From DASUPK01 sp963815045 (GTDB lineage: Bacteria; Actinomycetota; Thermoleophilia; Solirubrobacterales; 70-9): a stretch of DNA of 64,000 nt. The stretch lies in assembly GCA_963815045.1 (NCBI GenBank), contig CAWFET010000003.1, forward strand, positions 620,001-684,000, written 5' to 3'. The position numbers were made by a program, and so were the translations under genes. Of this stretch, positions 10,204-18,909 are shown piece by piece; position 1 is the first letter of the stretch, and each line of letters opens with the position of its first letter. The notes under the pieces are model-generated. The model worked only from the letters and a program-made list of their open reading frames with translations, was not told the DNA's origin and made no database searches.

Positions 10204-10845
10204 GTGAGTCCCGTCACACAAGCCAAGACCCGATCCCGGATGAGCGCCGCGGACCGCCGGGCGACCATCCTCGATTCGGCGCGCGATGCGTTCGCGGACA
10301 CCGGCTACCACGAGACCTCGCTGGACGCCGTGGCCGAGCGGGCCGGCGTCTCCAAGGCGCTGCTCTACGAACACTTTTCCTCGAAGCGCGAGCTGTATGT
10401 GGCGATGCTCGAGATCCACGTTGCCGAGCTGATCGAGCGGATCGCCGGAGCCATCGCCGGCGCCGAGCCCGGCGAGGCGCGGATGCGGGCCGGCCTTGAG
10501 GCCTTCTTCGGCTTCGTCGAGGAGCGGCGCGGAACCTGGCGGATCATGTTCAGCAACGCCACCGATCCCGACGTGGCCGTCCGGTTGGACCGGCTCCGGG
10601 ACCAGGTCGCCGGCGCGATCGCGCAGCTGATGGGCGAGGAGGCCGAGCGGCGCGGCCTCGACTTCCCGAAGCTGCCTCAGCTGATCGAGATGATCGCCCA
10701 GCAGATGGTCGGCGCGATGCAGTCCTTGGCCGACTGGTGGGACCTCCATCCGAAGGTCCCGAAGGAGGAGGTGATCCAGGCGGCGATGGACTTCGCCTGG
10801 ATCGGCCAGGAGAGGATCAGCCAGGGGCAGCGCTGGCAGGGCTAG
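10204..10845 (+). CDS. TetR-family regulator of the divergent diiron gene
   Basis: The 213-residue protein starts at GTG 10204, with a second possible start at ATG 10240. The DNA-binding domain covers about residues 12-65, with helix 1 ADRRATILDSARDAF, the recognition region AERAGVSKALLYEHF, and SKRELY. The C-terminal domain (about 85-213) is helical and is expected to bind a small hydrophobic ligand. The start codon is only 5 nt from the 10177-10198 palindrome, so the protein probably represses its own gene and the diiron-SCP2 gene. Its 3' end overlaps the convergent MFS gene by 29 bp. Confidence 0.92.
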   Translation: MSPVTQAKTRSRMSAADRRATILDSARDAFADTGYHETSLDAVAERAGVSKALLYEHFSSKRELYVAMLEIHVAELIERIAGAIAGAEPGEARMRAGLEAFFGFVEERRGTWRIMFSNATDPDVAVRLDRLRDQVAGAIAQLMGEEAERRGLDFPKLPQLIEMIAQQMVGAMQSLADWWDLHPKVPKEEVIQAAMDFAWIGQERISQGQRWQG

Positions 10846-11995
10846 CTTCGGCGACCTGGCGCGGCGGCACGGGCGGGCGAGCGTTGAGCAGCAGGGTGAG
10901 GACGGCGAAGGCCGCCAGCGCCCCGAAGGCGAGACCGGCGTCGCCGCTGGCGAGGGCCGTGCCGAACAGCGGGATCACCGGGATCGGGAAGAGGCCGGCG
11001 CCCACCTGCATCAGGCCCAGGCTGCCGACCGGGCGATCGGGAAGGACCCGCTCGGCTTCGTCGTAATAGAGCGGGTAGGGGAGCGAGAGCCCGATCCCCA
11101 TCAGGACGATCCCGGCCAGCGCGACGGCGGTGGTCTCACTCTCGCCGAGCAGGACGATTCCCGCCGCTCCGACTCCGAGGCCGACGATGACGAGCATCGC
11201 CGGGCCCGCACCGGCGGCGGTCATCCGGCCCGCGACGTCGCGCATCACGGCGGAGATGGCGAAGAGGATGAACCCCAGCGTCCCGGCCCCCGCGGCGGAC
11301 ATCCCGACATCGGTGATCAGGAAATGGACCAGCCAAGCGCCGATGATCAGCGGGATGTTGAGCGTCGCGATACCCAGCAGCTGGACCCGCCACCAGGCCT
11401 GGTTGGTCAGCGCCTCCCGGGCGAGGCCCTCGCCCTCCGACGCCGCCCGCTGCACCTCCACGCGCTCGTTCGGCAGGATCGGGAGCGAGATCGCCGCCAG
11501 GGCCGCGGTGATCCAGAAGGCGACGCGCCAGTCGACCCCCGCCCCCTGCAGGATGCTGCCGAGCAGCAGCGCGGCCGCGACGCCGAGGGTCAGCCCGGCG
11601 CCGAAGAGACCGACCATCTTGACGCCGCCCATCACCCGCGCGTAGGTGGGTACGAAGACCGCCGCGAGCCCGAAGGCGAGCCCGGCGAACACGCGGCCGG
11701 CCGCCAGCAGGGCGACGCTGTCGCCGAGGGCGAAGATCACGTTTCCCACGATCGAGAGGACGCAGCACGCCCAGATCCCGACCAGGACCCTGATCCGCCT
11801 CGCGAGCTCCGCGCCGATCAGGCTGCCGGCGGCCGAGCCGGCGAAGAAGAAGGCTCCGGAGAGCAGGCCGACCTCGCCGAGGCCGATGTCGAAGTCCTGC
11901 GTGAGCGGGCCGACGACCGGACCGACGTTGCCGCAGTTCCACCCGGTGATCGCCAGGGCGAGCACGAAGACGCCGATGCTCCGCCGGGCGTTCAC
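10817..11995 (-). CDS. Major facilitator superfamily transporter
   Basis: A 392-residue integral membrane protein with about 12 hydrophobic segments and the two-bundle MFS layout. The loop between TM2 and TM3 reads GAELARRIRVLVG, a degenerate form of the MFS A motif. Near TM4 is RVFAGLAFGLAAVF. The GTG start at 11995 (VNARRSIG) is preferred because an upstream extension of the frame is Arg/Pro-rich and antisense to the sulfatase region. The substrate is unknown; sequences of this type are often labelled CynX/NimT-like or drug exporters. It converges on the TetR gene with a 29-bp overlap. A shared regulation with the diiron gene cannot be shown. Confidence 0.85.
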   Translation of the reverse strand: MNARRSIGVFVLALAITGWNCGNVGPVVGPLTQDFDIGLGEVGLLSGAFFFAGSAAGSLIGAELARRIRVLVGIWACCVLSIVGNVIFALGDSVALLAAGRVFAGLAFGLAAVFVPTYARVMGGVKMVGLFGAGLTLGVAAALLLGSILQGAGVDWRVAFWITAALAAISLPILPNERVEVQRAASEGEGLAREALTNQAWWRVQLLGIATLNIPLIIGAWLVHFLITDVGMSAAGAGTLGFILFAISAVMRDVAGRMTAAGAGPAMLVIVGLGVGAAGIVLLGESETTAVALAGIVLMGIGLSLPYPLYYDEAERVLPDRPVGSLGLMQVGAGLFPIPVIPLFGTALASGDAGLAFGALAAFAVLTLLLNARPPVPPRQVAEASPASAAPG

Positions 11996-12042
11996 AGCCT
12001 TGCCTTCTACCGTAGGCCGCGGACCAAAGCGGGAGCGGCGGG

Positions 12043-13833
12043 TCAGCGGCGCCGGCGCTTCGAGCCCTTGTGTTTCTTGTGCTTCTTCACGGGCCGCGGG
12101 TCCGGGCCCATCGCCGAGCTGCACGAGGCGCCGGAGCAGGAGGCATAGTGGTCGAGGTCCCCGAGCAGCCGCTTGCGAACCGACCGGTACCGCGGCGACT
12201 TGGCAACGGAGTTCAGCTGGAAGGGGTCTCTCCACATGTCGTAGAGCTCGACCTCGCCAGTCGAGTAGAGGAAGAGGGCGTATCGATTCGTTCGAAGACC
12301 TCGGTATGCGGGGGCGTACAGCTTGTAGGCCGTGTCCACCGGCTCCTGCTCGATGTTGCGGACTCCACGGCGATGACAGAGGAAGGCGCGGCGGGGGCTC
12401 TTGCGGCTGAGCTTGCGGCAGCGGCGCTTGAGCTGCTTCCGCTCGCGCTTCTGCCGCTTCTTGAAGGCGCGCGCCGCCGCCTGGTTCTGCGCGGTCGGCC
12501 CATCGGGCCCCTCGTCGTCGATGTTGGCGCCGGTGTCTCCCTCGAGCAGGATCGGGCGCGTGGTGCGCAGCGAGGTCTGCTCCGCGTAGGGAAGGAGTGA
12601 GCGGCCATCCTGGGCGATGGCGGGGTTCGCTCCGGCAGCCTGGGCGATGGTCGAGGCGATGTCGACGTTGGAGACCAGCTCGTCGGAGGTGCCGCCGGCC
12701 GGGATCCCCGGGCCGCGGATCAGCAGCGGGACGTGGCTCGACGGCTCGTGCGGCAGGTACTTGCCCTGGCGGATCCGGTGCTCGCCGCTGAAGTAGCCGT
12801 TGTCGGAGGCGAAGACGATGTAGGTGTTGTCCAGCTGGCCCTCGTTGGCGAGCGCGTTCACGATCGCCGCAACGGCCTCATCCGCGCTGCGGAGCGTCTC
12901 CAGCCGGTTGATCCGCCGCTCGTAGATCTGAGCGAGCTTCCCCTTGCCGAGCCGCGGCAGCCGGCGCAGGAAGAAGGGCTTGTCCGACATGTTCCGCTCG
13001 TTCGTCCCGGGCTCCGGGGCCAGCGGTAGGCCTGCGAGCGTCCCCAGGTCCCTGGGCGCCGGCGTATACGGGGAGTGCGGGGCGTTGAAGTCGACGTTCA
13101 GGAAGAACGGCTGCGAGCCGCCGCTCAGCCGGTGGACGGCGTTGACGGCCATCTGCCTGAAGACGTCCGTCTGGTAGTCGGACGGGTCGTCGCCGTAGAA
13201 GCAGGTGAACGGCTGCCCGGGCGTCGCCGGATCGCCGCTCGGACAGGGGACCCCTCCCGACGCGGGTGGCTTCTCCCGCAGCCGGTAGTGGAAGTAGAGC
13301 TCGCCGCCGGGCTGGGAGGCGTCGTACTCGGAGAGCTTCCCGTACCACTCGTTCCAGTCCGGCGGGATCGGCGGGGGCGCCCCGCCGTAGCCGTTCAGGT
13401 ACTTGCCGATCTGGACGTTGTAGTAGCCGGCGTCGTGCAGCCAGGTCGGCAGGTCGCGCTGCTCGAGTCCCTGGTCGTGGAAGCGCTGCCAGCCGCCCTC
13501 CGGTGGGCTGTTGCCCCGGACGCCGTTGTCGTGCATGTACTGACCGGTGAGAATGGCGGCTCGCGAAGGGCAGCAGAGCGGATAGGAGATGTAGGCGCGG
13601 CTGAAGGTCGTGCCCTGAGCTCCGATCAGCGCAGACGTCTGCGGCATGCCGCTCATCTCGTCGAGCGTCTGGTCGTCGGTCAGCAGCATGACGACGTTCG
13701 GCTTGCCCGACGCCTGGGCCGCGGCATTGGAGCCGCTGTTTCCGGTGAGTAGCGCCAGTAGGCCGATTGCGCACAGCAGCGCGGCGACCGCCGTCGCCAG
13801 CCGTATTCCTCTGCCTGAAGGTGCGCCTGCCAT
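12043..13833 (-). CDS. Secreted sulfatase (formylglycine-dependent)
   Basis: The 596-residue protein has an N-terminal signal/anchor segment (about 10-30), the metal-binding start of the alkaline-phosphatase-like domain (LLTDDQ, Asp53 and Asp54) and the sulfatase signature C87-C-P-S-R91-AAILTG. Cys87 is the residue that would be converted to formylglycine by an FGE enzyme encoded elsewhere. Further down, FASDNGYF carries the second metal-site Asp-Asn pair. A very basic insertion (about 480-515, many Lys/Arg) and a Lys/Arg-rich tail are unusual and could bind sulfated or acidic polymers. The start is ATG 13833. The gene stands alone between the MFS and glycyl-tRNA synthetase genes. Confidence 0.88.
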   Translation of the reverse strand: MAGAPSGRGIRLATAVAALLCAIGLLALLTGNSGSNAAAQASGKPNVVMLLTDDQTLDEMSGMPQTSALIGAQGTTFSRAYISYPLCCPSRAAILTGQYMHDNGVRGNSPPEGGWQRFHDQGLEQRDLPTWLHDAGYYNVQIGKYLNGYGGAPPPIPPDWNEWYGKLSEYDASQPGGELYFHYRLREKPPASGGVPCPSGDPATPGQPFTCFYGDDPSDYQTDVFRQMAVNAVHRLSGGSQPFFLNVDFNAPHSPYTPAPRDLGTLAGLPLAPEPGTNERNMSDKPFFLRRLPRLGKGKLAQIYERRINRLETLRSADEAVAAIVNALANEGQLDNTYIVFASDNGYFSGEHRIRQGKYLPHEPSSHVPLLIRGPGIPAGGTSDELVSNVDIASTIAQAAGANPAIAQDGRSLLPYAEQTSLRTTRPILLEGDTGANIDDEGPDGPTAQNQAAARAFKKRQKRERKQLKRRCRKLSRKSPRRAFLCHRRGVRNIEQEPVDTAYKLYAPAYRGLRTNRYALFLYSTGEVELYDMWRDPFQLNSVAKSPRYRSVRKRLLGDLDHYASCSGASCSSAMGPDPRPVKKHKKHKGSKRRRR

Positions 13834-13913
13834 CGAATCATGAACGCAACCGTCCTGCCGGAGTTGCGTCTCGACGCCTGTTACCCGCGCGCCGGGTTGG
13901 GAAACGGGAGCGA

Positions 13914-15284
13914 CTAGGCCGCGGCGCCGAGCTTCGGCGACGTCCAGGGCTCGCCCAGGCGGCGGGTGAGCTCCTCGGCGAGCTCGGAGATCGCGATCCG
14001 CGACTGGTCGAGGGAGTCGCGGTCGCGGAGGGTGACGGTGTCGTCCTCCATCGTCTGGTGGTCGACCGTGATTCCCCAGGGGGTACCGATCTCGTCCTGG
14101 CGGCGGTATCGCTTGCCGATCGAGCCACCCGTGTCGTACTCCGCGGACATCAGCCTGCGGAGCTCCATGTAGATCTCGCGAGCCTTCTCGGGCTGCCCGT
14201 CCTTGTTGACGAGCGGCAGCACCGCCGCCTTGACCGGAGCGAGCCTGGGGTGGAGGCGGAGCACCGTCCGCTCCCTGCTCTCGACCTCCTCGACGTCGTA
14301 CGCGTCGACCATGAAGGAGAGCATCGCCCGGTCGACACCGGCCGCCGGCTCGATCACGTGGGGGACGAACCGGTCGCCGCTGCCCGAGTCGACGTACTCG
14401 AGCTTCTCGCCGGAGAGCTTGGCGTGCTGGGTGAGGTCGAAGTCGCCGCGGTTGGCGATCCCCTCGAGCTCGGACCAGCCCATCGGAAAGAGGTACTCGA
14501 TGTCGGAGGTGGCGCTGGAGTAGTGGGAGAGCTCGTCCTCCCCGTGGGCGCGGAGGCGGAGCTGGTCGGGTCGGATGCCGAGGTCGGTGTACCAGCGCAT
14601 CCGCTCCTCCATCCAGCGGTCGTGCCACTGCGGGGCCTCGTCCGGGGGCACGAAGAACTCCATCTCCATCTGCTCGAACTCCAGGGTCCGGAAGATGAAG
14701 TTGCCCGGGGTGATCTCGTTGCGGAAGGACTTGCCGATCTGCGCGATGCCGAACGGCGGCTTCCTGCGGGCGAAGCTGAGGACGTTCTTGAAGTTGATGA
14801 AGATCCCCTGGGCCGTCTCGGGTCGCAGGAAGGCCCTGTTCGACTCGTCGTGGACGGGCCCGACGTGGGTTTCGAACATGAGGTTGAACTGGCGCGGCTC
14901 CGACAGCTCCCCGCCGCACTCCGGGCAGAGGATCTCGCCCTCGGCATCCTCGGCGCCGAGCTGCTGCTCTCGCACGTGGTCCTCCCGCCAGCGCTTCTTG
15001 CACTCCCCGAGGCACTGGACGAGCGGGTCGGTGAAGCCGGCGAGGTGGCCGGAGGCCTCCCAGACCTTCGGGTTCTGGATGATCGCCGAGTCCAGGGCGA
15101 CGATGTCGTCGCGCTCCTGGATCATCGCGCGCCACCACTCGCTCTTGACGTTGTTCTTGAGCAACACGCCGTAGTGCCCGTAGTCGTAGGTGTTGGCGAA
15201 GCCGCCGTAGATCTCCGACGCCGGGAAAATGAAGCCGCGGCGCTTGCAGAGGGCGACGATGTCCTCGAGCCGAAGTTCAGCCAT
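13914..15284 (-). CDS. glyS: Glycyl-tRNA synthetase (dimeric, class II)
   Basis: The 456-residue enzyme attaches glycine to tRNA-Gly. It has the eukaryote/Gram-positive-type single-chain architecture: N-terminal class II core with YDYGHYG near residue 33, motif 2 in SFRNEITPGNF, motif 3 in GVDRAMLSF near the C-terminal third, and an anticodon-binding domain from about residue 350 (RLAPVKAAVLPL). A zinc-like CPECGG lies in the insertion at about 119-124. Length fits GlyQS-like enzymes of Actinomycetota. ATG 15284 is preceded on the minus strand by TACGCT with 7-nt spacing and no Shine-Dalgarno sequence. Confidence 0.97.
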   Translation of the reverse strand: MAELRLEDIVALCKRRGFIFPASEIYGGFANTYDYGHYGVLLKNNVKSEWWRAMIQERDDIVALDSAIIQNPKVWEASGHLAGFTDPLVQCLGECKKRWREDHVREQQLGAEDAEGEILCPECGGELSEPRQFNLMFETHVGPVHDESNRAFLRPETAQGIFINFKNVLSFARRKPPFGIAQIGKSFRNEITPGNFIFRTLEFEQMEMEFFVPPDEAPQWHDRWMEERMRWYTDLGIRPDQLRLRAHGEDELSHYSSATSDIEYLFPMGWSELEGIANRGDFDLTQHAKLSGEKLEYVDSGSGDRFVPHVIEPAAGVDRAMLSFMVDAYDVEEVESRERTVLRLHPRLAPVKAAVLPLVNKDGQPEKAREIYMELRRLMSAEYDTGGSIGKRYRRQDEIGTPWGITVDHQTMEDDTVTLRDRDSLDQSRIAISELAEELTRRLGEPWTSPKLGAAA

Positions 15285-15291
15285 GGGCGTC

Positions 15292-15297
15292 AGCGTA
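15292..15297 (-). promoter_or_regulatory. Candidate -10 box (TACGCT) for glyS, leaderless type
   Basis: On the minus strand TACGCT ends 7 nt before ATG 15284. No Shine-Dalgarno sequence separates them. Confidence 0.5.
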
Positions 15298-15336
15298 AAC
15301 GGAGCCTCGCGTGCGGTGCCCGGCGCCGCCGCCCAC

Positions 15337-15342
15337 TACCCT
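15337..15342 (+). promoter_or_regulatory. Candidate -10 box (TACCCT) for the FmdB-type gene
   Basis: TACCCT ends 10 nt before ATG 15353. This gives a transcript with at most a few untranslated bases. The divergent glyS box lies only 40 bp away. Confidence 0.4.
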
Positions 15343-15352
15343 CTCGCCTGCG

Positions 15353-15661
15353 ATGCCGATCTACGAATACCGCTGCACGAACGGACACACCTTCGAGGTG
15401 ATCCAGAGCATGTCCGACGATCCCGTCGAGGTCTGCGAGGAGTGCGGCGCACCGGTCGAGCGGGTCTTTCACCCGGTCGCCGTGCACTTCAAGGGATCCG
15501 GCTTCTACTCGACCGACTACAAGAGCAAGTCGAAGTCGTCCGGCGACGACGGCGGCTCATCGTCGAGCGACTCCTCTGACTCGTCGAGCAGCGAGTCGAG
15601 CTCGAAGAAGTCGGAGTCCAGCGGCGCCGACAAGGCTGCGTCGAGCTCCAGCTCTGACTGA
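15353..15661 (+). CDS. FmdB/CxxC_CxxC_SSSS zinc-ribbon protein
   Basis: A 102-residue protein whose N-terminus MPIYEYRCTNGHTFE and CEECG pair define the FmdB-type single zinc ribbon (normally CxxC...CxxC; here the first pair is C-x-x-x-H and the second C-x-x-C). It ends in a Ser-rich low-complexity tail of about 45 residues (SDSSDSSSSESS and similar), as is common in this family. The role is unknown; the family was named from a putative regulator of the amide-utilisation operon, and zinc or nucleic-acid binding is assumed. The stop is 1 bp from the end of the convergent LCP gene. Confidence 0.85.
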   Translation: MPIYEYRCTNGHTFEVIQSMSDDPVEVCEECGAPVERVFHPVAVHFKGSGFYSTDYKSKSKSSGDDGGSSSSDSSDSSSSESSSKKSESSGADKAASSSSSD

Positions 15662-15662
15662 C

Positions 15663-17045
15663 TCAGGGTGAGCACTCGGCGTGGTGCGGCGGATCGCTCC
15701 CCGTCAGCTCCTTGACCGCCTTGACGCAGTCGCTCTGCGGGATGTTCAGGCTCCCGTCTGAATTGGTCGAGATCGACGTCCGGTCCTTCTCGCCGAGCAC
15801 GTTCGTATCGCCGTTGCCGCCGAGGATGGCGGCGATCGCGACCTGAGGGAGCGTGAACCCGCCCATGTCGCTGATGAAGGCCTTCGGCGCGTTCCAGCCG
15901 ATCCAGGGACCCTTGATGAAGTTGTAGGGGAACCGCGTGATGCTCGTGAGGCGGTTCTTGATCGCATCGAGGACCTGCTGCTGCCGCGCGGCGCGGTCGC
16001 GATCGTCCTCGGCCGGGTTGCAGTTGTTATGCCGGATCCGTGCGTAGGCGAGCGCCTTGTCGCCCTGCAGCGTGGTGTCCCCCGGCGGCAGCCTGAGCGA
16101 GACGCCGCCCTGCTTCTTGCCGCCGTCGACGTCTCCGCAGACGACGGGCCCGTCCTTCTTCCCGTTGGTGTCCGGCACGGTGATCGTGACGCCGCCCAGC
16201 GTGTTGATGAACTGGGCGAAGCCGTCGAAGTCGACGATGACGATGTGGTTGATGTCGATGCCGAGGAAGTTCTCGACGGTCTTGATGGTCTCGGCCGGAT
16301 TGCCGTTCGGGCTCTGGGTGTTGCAGGCGAGAGAGGCGTTGATCTTCTGGGAGCCGCAGTTCGGGATCGCGGCGTAGCTGTCGCGAGGGATCGACAGCTT
16401 CTTGAACGAGGTGAGCGATGCGTGCAGCACCATGATCGTGTCGGCGCGGGGCGGCCCCTGGCCCTCGGTGCCGTTGGCGTTGTGCTGGGTCTTGCCGCGG
16501 CGGTCACCGCCGAGGATGAGGATGTTCTGACCGGCGAGAACCGCCGGGCCGCCCTTGAGCGCGTCCTTGGCGGACTGGGGCAGCTTGCCCTTCTGGATCT
16601 GGGCTGAGATCGCGAAGGTGATGAAGCTGAGCAGCAGCCAGCCGACCGCGAAGATCAGGATCCAGCGAAGCCAGGGCCGCTTGCCGCCGGCGAGGCGCCC
16701 GAAGAAGCCGCGGATGCCGCCGCGATCGCCTCGGCCCGAGTCGCGCCTGATGCCCTCCAGGCCGCCGCTCCGCTTGTGGAACCTGTCTCGCAGGCTGGGC
16801 CGGGACCGATAGACGTTGTAGGGAGGCCGCTCACCCTTGCCGCCCGCCGCCTTCCTGGGCTGCGGTGACTTGCGCTTTTGCCCGCTCCGGCCACCACTCC
16901 CGTAGACGGTGTACTCCGGCTTCTTGCCCTTTTCGGGCTTGCCTGAGCTCCCGGAGGCACCAGGCTGCTCGGGCCCGCCAGGCTTCCCGCCGCCCTTGGA
17001 GCCCCCTGGCCGCTTCGGCGGCCGGTCATCTCCCTGCGGAGACAT
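15663..17045 (-). CDS. LytR-CpsA-Psr (LCP) family cell-wall glycopolymer ligase
   Basis: The 460-residue protein has a long Gly/Pro/Lys/Arg-rich cytoplasmic N-terminus (1-125), one membrane segment (about 129-147) and an extracellular LCP domain. Conserved lipid-pyrophosphate residues are visible: GGDRRGK at 179-185, R200-A-D202, S218-I-P-R-D222 and a YARIRH motif later. LCP enzymes move polyprenyl-linked teichoic acids, arabinogalactan or capsule onto peptidoglycan. The unusually long, positively charged, disordered N-terminus may contact cytoplasmic partners. The glycan here is unknown, but the GT-C array at 46.6-55.6 kb could contribute to making one. Confidence 0.9.
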   Translation of the reverse strand: MSPQGDDRPPKRPGGSKGGGKPGGPEQPGASGSSGKPEKGKKPEYTVYGSGGRSGQKRKSPQPRKAAGGKGERPPYNVYRSRPSLRDRFHKRSGGLEGIRRDSGRGDRGGIRGFFGRLAGGKRPWLRWILIFAVGWLLLSFITFAISAQIQKGKLPQSAKDALKGGPAVLAGQNILILGGDRRGKTQHNANGTEGQGPPRADTIMVLHASLTSFKKLSIPRDSYAAIPNCGSQKINASLACNTQSPNGNPAETIKTVENFLGIDINHIVIVDFDGFAQFINTLGGVTITVPDTNGKKDGPVVCGDVDGGKKQGGVSLRLPPGDTTLQGDKALAYARIRHNNCNPAEDDRDRAARQQQVLDAIKNRLTSITRFPYNFIKGPWIGWNAPKAFISDMGGFTLPQVAIAAILGGNGDTNVLGEKDRTSISTNSDGSLNIPQSDCVKAVKELTGSDPPHHAECSP

Positions 17046-17090
17046 GGGATATCAATACTTACGCATGCCGATTAAAGACCCTTCCTCCTC

Positions 17091-18047
17091 TTGACCCCCC
17101 GCGAGACCATCGGCGTGGACCTGGGCGGGACCAAGATGGCCGTCGGGGTCGTCGACTCCGAGCAGCGGATCCACTACGAGGGCAAGGAGTCCTCCATCGG
17201 CCTGACCGAGGACGAGCTGGTCGAAGACCTGGGGAAGGAGCTGGTCGAGGCGAAGGACGCACGCCCCGGCGTCGTCTGTGCCGGCCTCGGGATCCCGGCC
17301 ACCATCGATCACGACCGGGGAGTGGCGATCCAGGCGGTCAATCTCGAGATCTCGGATGTGCCGCTGCGGGACCTGATGTCGAAGAGGCTCGGGCTGCCGG
17401 TCTACATGGACAACGACGCGAACGTCGCCGCGCTGGCCGAGTTTCTCTTCGGGGCCGGCCGCGGCGCGCGCAACGTCGTGATGCTGACCATCGGGACGGG
17501 CATCGGCGGCGGACTGATCCTCGACGGCGACATCTACCGCGGGTCGACAGGGTCCGCGGCCGAGCTCGGCCACATCGTCGTGCAGGAGGACGGCCCTCCG
17601 TGCCAGGGCAACTGCCCGAACCGCGGTTGCGTCGAGACGTTGGCCTCCGGAACCGCGATCGCCCGGGAGGGGAAGAAGGCGGCCGAGTGGGAGCCGGACT
17701 CGGCTCTCGGCAAGGCGCTCGCGGAGGGGCCGATCGTCGGCAAGACCGTGACGCAGCTGGCGATCGACGGCGATCAGCTCGCCCGCGAGGTCGTCGCGGA
17801 TGCGGGGCGCCACCTCGGCGTCGCGCTGGCGAGCCTCGCCAACATCTTCGACCCCGACGTGATCGTGATCGGGGGCGGCGTCTCGGTGGTGGGCGACCTG
17901 ATGCTCGATCCCGCGAGGGAGGAGCTCACGAGACGGGCGCTCCCCCCGATGAACCAGACGCCGGTGCGGCTCGCGGAGCTGGGGCCTGAGGCGGGGATGA
18001 TCGGAGCGGCCGCGATGGCTCTGATCGAGCTGGACAAGGAGAGCTGA
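17091..18047 (+). CDS. ROK-family sugar kinase, probable glucokinase
   Basis: The 318-residue protein phosphorylates a hexose, most likely glucose, using ATP. It has the phosphate-binding D10-LGGTK motif, the catalytic D109 in M-D-N-D-A-N-V, and the ROK zinc site made of H161 (ELGH) and cysteines C171, C175 and C180 (CQGNCPNRGC). The Cys spacing is C-x3-C-x4-C rather than the usual C-x-C-x4-C. The start is TTG 17091, 45 bp from the divergent LCP gene, without a clear Shine-Dalgarno sequence. Three bases separate it from rsmI, so they are probably cotranscribed. Confidence 0.9.
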   Translation: MTPRETIGVDLGGTKMAVGVVDSEQRIHYEGKESSIGLTEDELVEDLGKELVEAKDARPGVVCAGLGIPATIDHDRGVAIQAVNLEISDVPLRDLMSKRLGLPVYMDNDANVAALAEFLFGAGRGARNVVMLTIGTGIGGGLILDGDIYRGSTGSAAELGHIVVQEDGPPCQGNCPNRGCVETLASGTAIAREGKKAAEWEPDSALGKALAEGPIVGKTVTQLAIDGDQLAREVVADAGRHLGVALASLANIFDPDVIVIGGGVSVVGDLMLDPAREELTRRALPPMNQTPVRLAELGPEAGMIGAAAMALIELDKES

Positions 18048-18050
18048 GCA

Positions 18051-18872
18051 GTGCCGGGGAAGCTCGTCGTCTGCCCGACGCCGATCGGGAACCTCGAGGA
18101 CATCACCCTGCGGGTGCGGCGCGCGCTCTACGAGGCCGACGTGATCGCCTGCGAGGACACCCGCCGGACCGGCCTGCTGCTCGAGCGGATCGAGATCCAG
18201 GCGATGCGGCTGGTCTCCTACCACGAGGGCAACGAGGCGGACCGCGCCCGGGAACTGGCCCAGCGGATCGAGCGCGGCGACAACGTGGCCCTCGTCTCGG
18301 ATGCCGGGACCCCGGCGATCTCGGACCCGGGCTTCCGGCTGATCAGGGCATGCATCGACCGCGATCTCGACATCGAGGTGCTCCCCGGGCCTTCGTCGAT
18401 CATCACCGCCCTGGTCGTCTCGGGCCTGCCGACCCACCGCTTCCGCTTCCAGGGCTTCCTGCCTCGGAGGACGGGAGAGCTCGAGCGGGTGCTCCAGTCC
18501 ACCGAGACGCTGATCGCCTTCGAATCGCCCCGGCGCCTTCCCGAGTCGCTGCGCGCCCTCGCCCAGCTCGCGCCGGATCGGCCGGCCGCGGTCTGTCGCG
18601 AGCTCACCAAGCTGCACGAGGAGATCGCTCGGGGAACGCTCGGGGAGCTCTCGCGCCGCTTCCGCGACGAGGCCCGCGGGGAGATCGTGGTGGTGATCGG
18701 CCCGGCGGCCGAGCGCGGCACGGCGGACATCGGCTTCGCCACCGACGCGCTGCGCGGCCTGATCCGCGCCGGCGCCAGGCCGCGGGCGGCGGCCAGCGTC
18801 GTCTCGGCGCTCACGGGCGTCCCGGCGAACGACCTCTACAAGGGGATCACCGGGCGGGAACCGCGCAGATAG
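18051..18872 (+). CDS. rsmI: 16S rRNA (cytidine-1402-2'-O)-methyltransferase RsmI
   Basis: The 273-residue SAM-dependent enzyme methylates the ribose of C1402 in 16S rRNA. The tetrapyrrole-methylase fold is marked by the N-terminal VVCPTPIGNLEDITLRV, the CEDTRRTG loop, the DAGTPAISDPG motif and PGPSSIITAL. The C-terminal part holds the small domain. GTG 18051 is 3 nt after the ROK stop, with GGAGAG upstream in the previous gene. In mycobacteria the homologue lies near metS and tatD as well, so the location agrees with the conserved actinobacterial cluster. Confidence 0.95.
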   Translation: MPGKLVVCPTPIGNLEDITLRVRRALYEADVIACEDTRRTGLLLERIEIQAMRLVSYHEGNEADRARELAQRIERGDNVALVSDAGTPAISDPGFRLIRACIDRDLDIEVLPGPSSIITALVVSGLPTHRFRFQGFLPRRTGELERVLQSTETLIAFESPRRLPESLRALAQLAPDRPAAVCRELTKLHEEIARGTLGELSRRFRDEARGEIVVVIGPAAERGTADIGFATDALRGLIRAGARPRAAASVVSALTGVPANDLYKGITGREPRR

Positions 18873-18896
18873 CAGGGATTTCTCCGAGCCTCGCGC

Positions 18897-18902
18897 TACC
18901 GT
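18897..18902 (+). promoter_or_regulatory. Candidate -10 box (TACCGT), leaderless type
   Basis: TACCGT ends 7 nt before ATG 18910, favouring that start over GTG 18901. Confidence 0.45.
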
Positions 18903-18909
18903 GAACGGC

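Noticed and set aside
12236..15138. Continuous minus frame covering sulfatase and glyS
   Set aside because: The part upstream of 13833 is a shadow of glyS in another frame; the sulfatase signal peptide starts at ATG 13833.
15520..15660. Short tandem repeats at the end of the FmdB-type gene
   Set aside because: They are Ser codons of a low-complexity tail within the reading frame, not a CRISPR or VNTR array.
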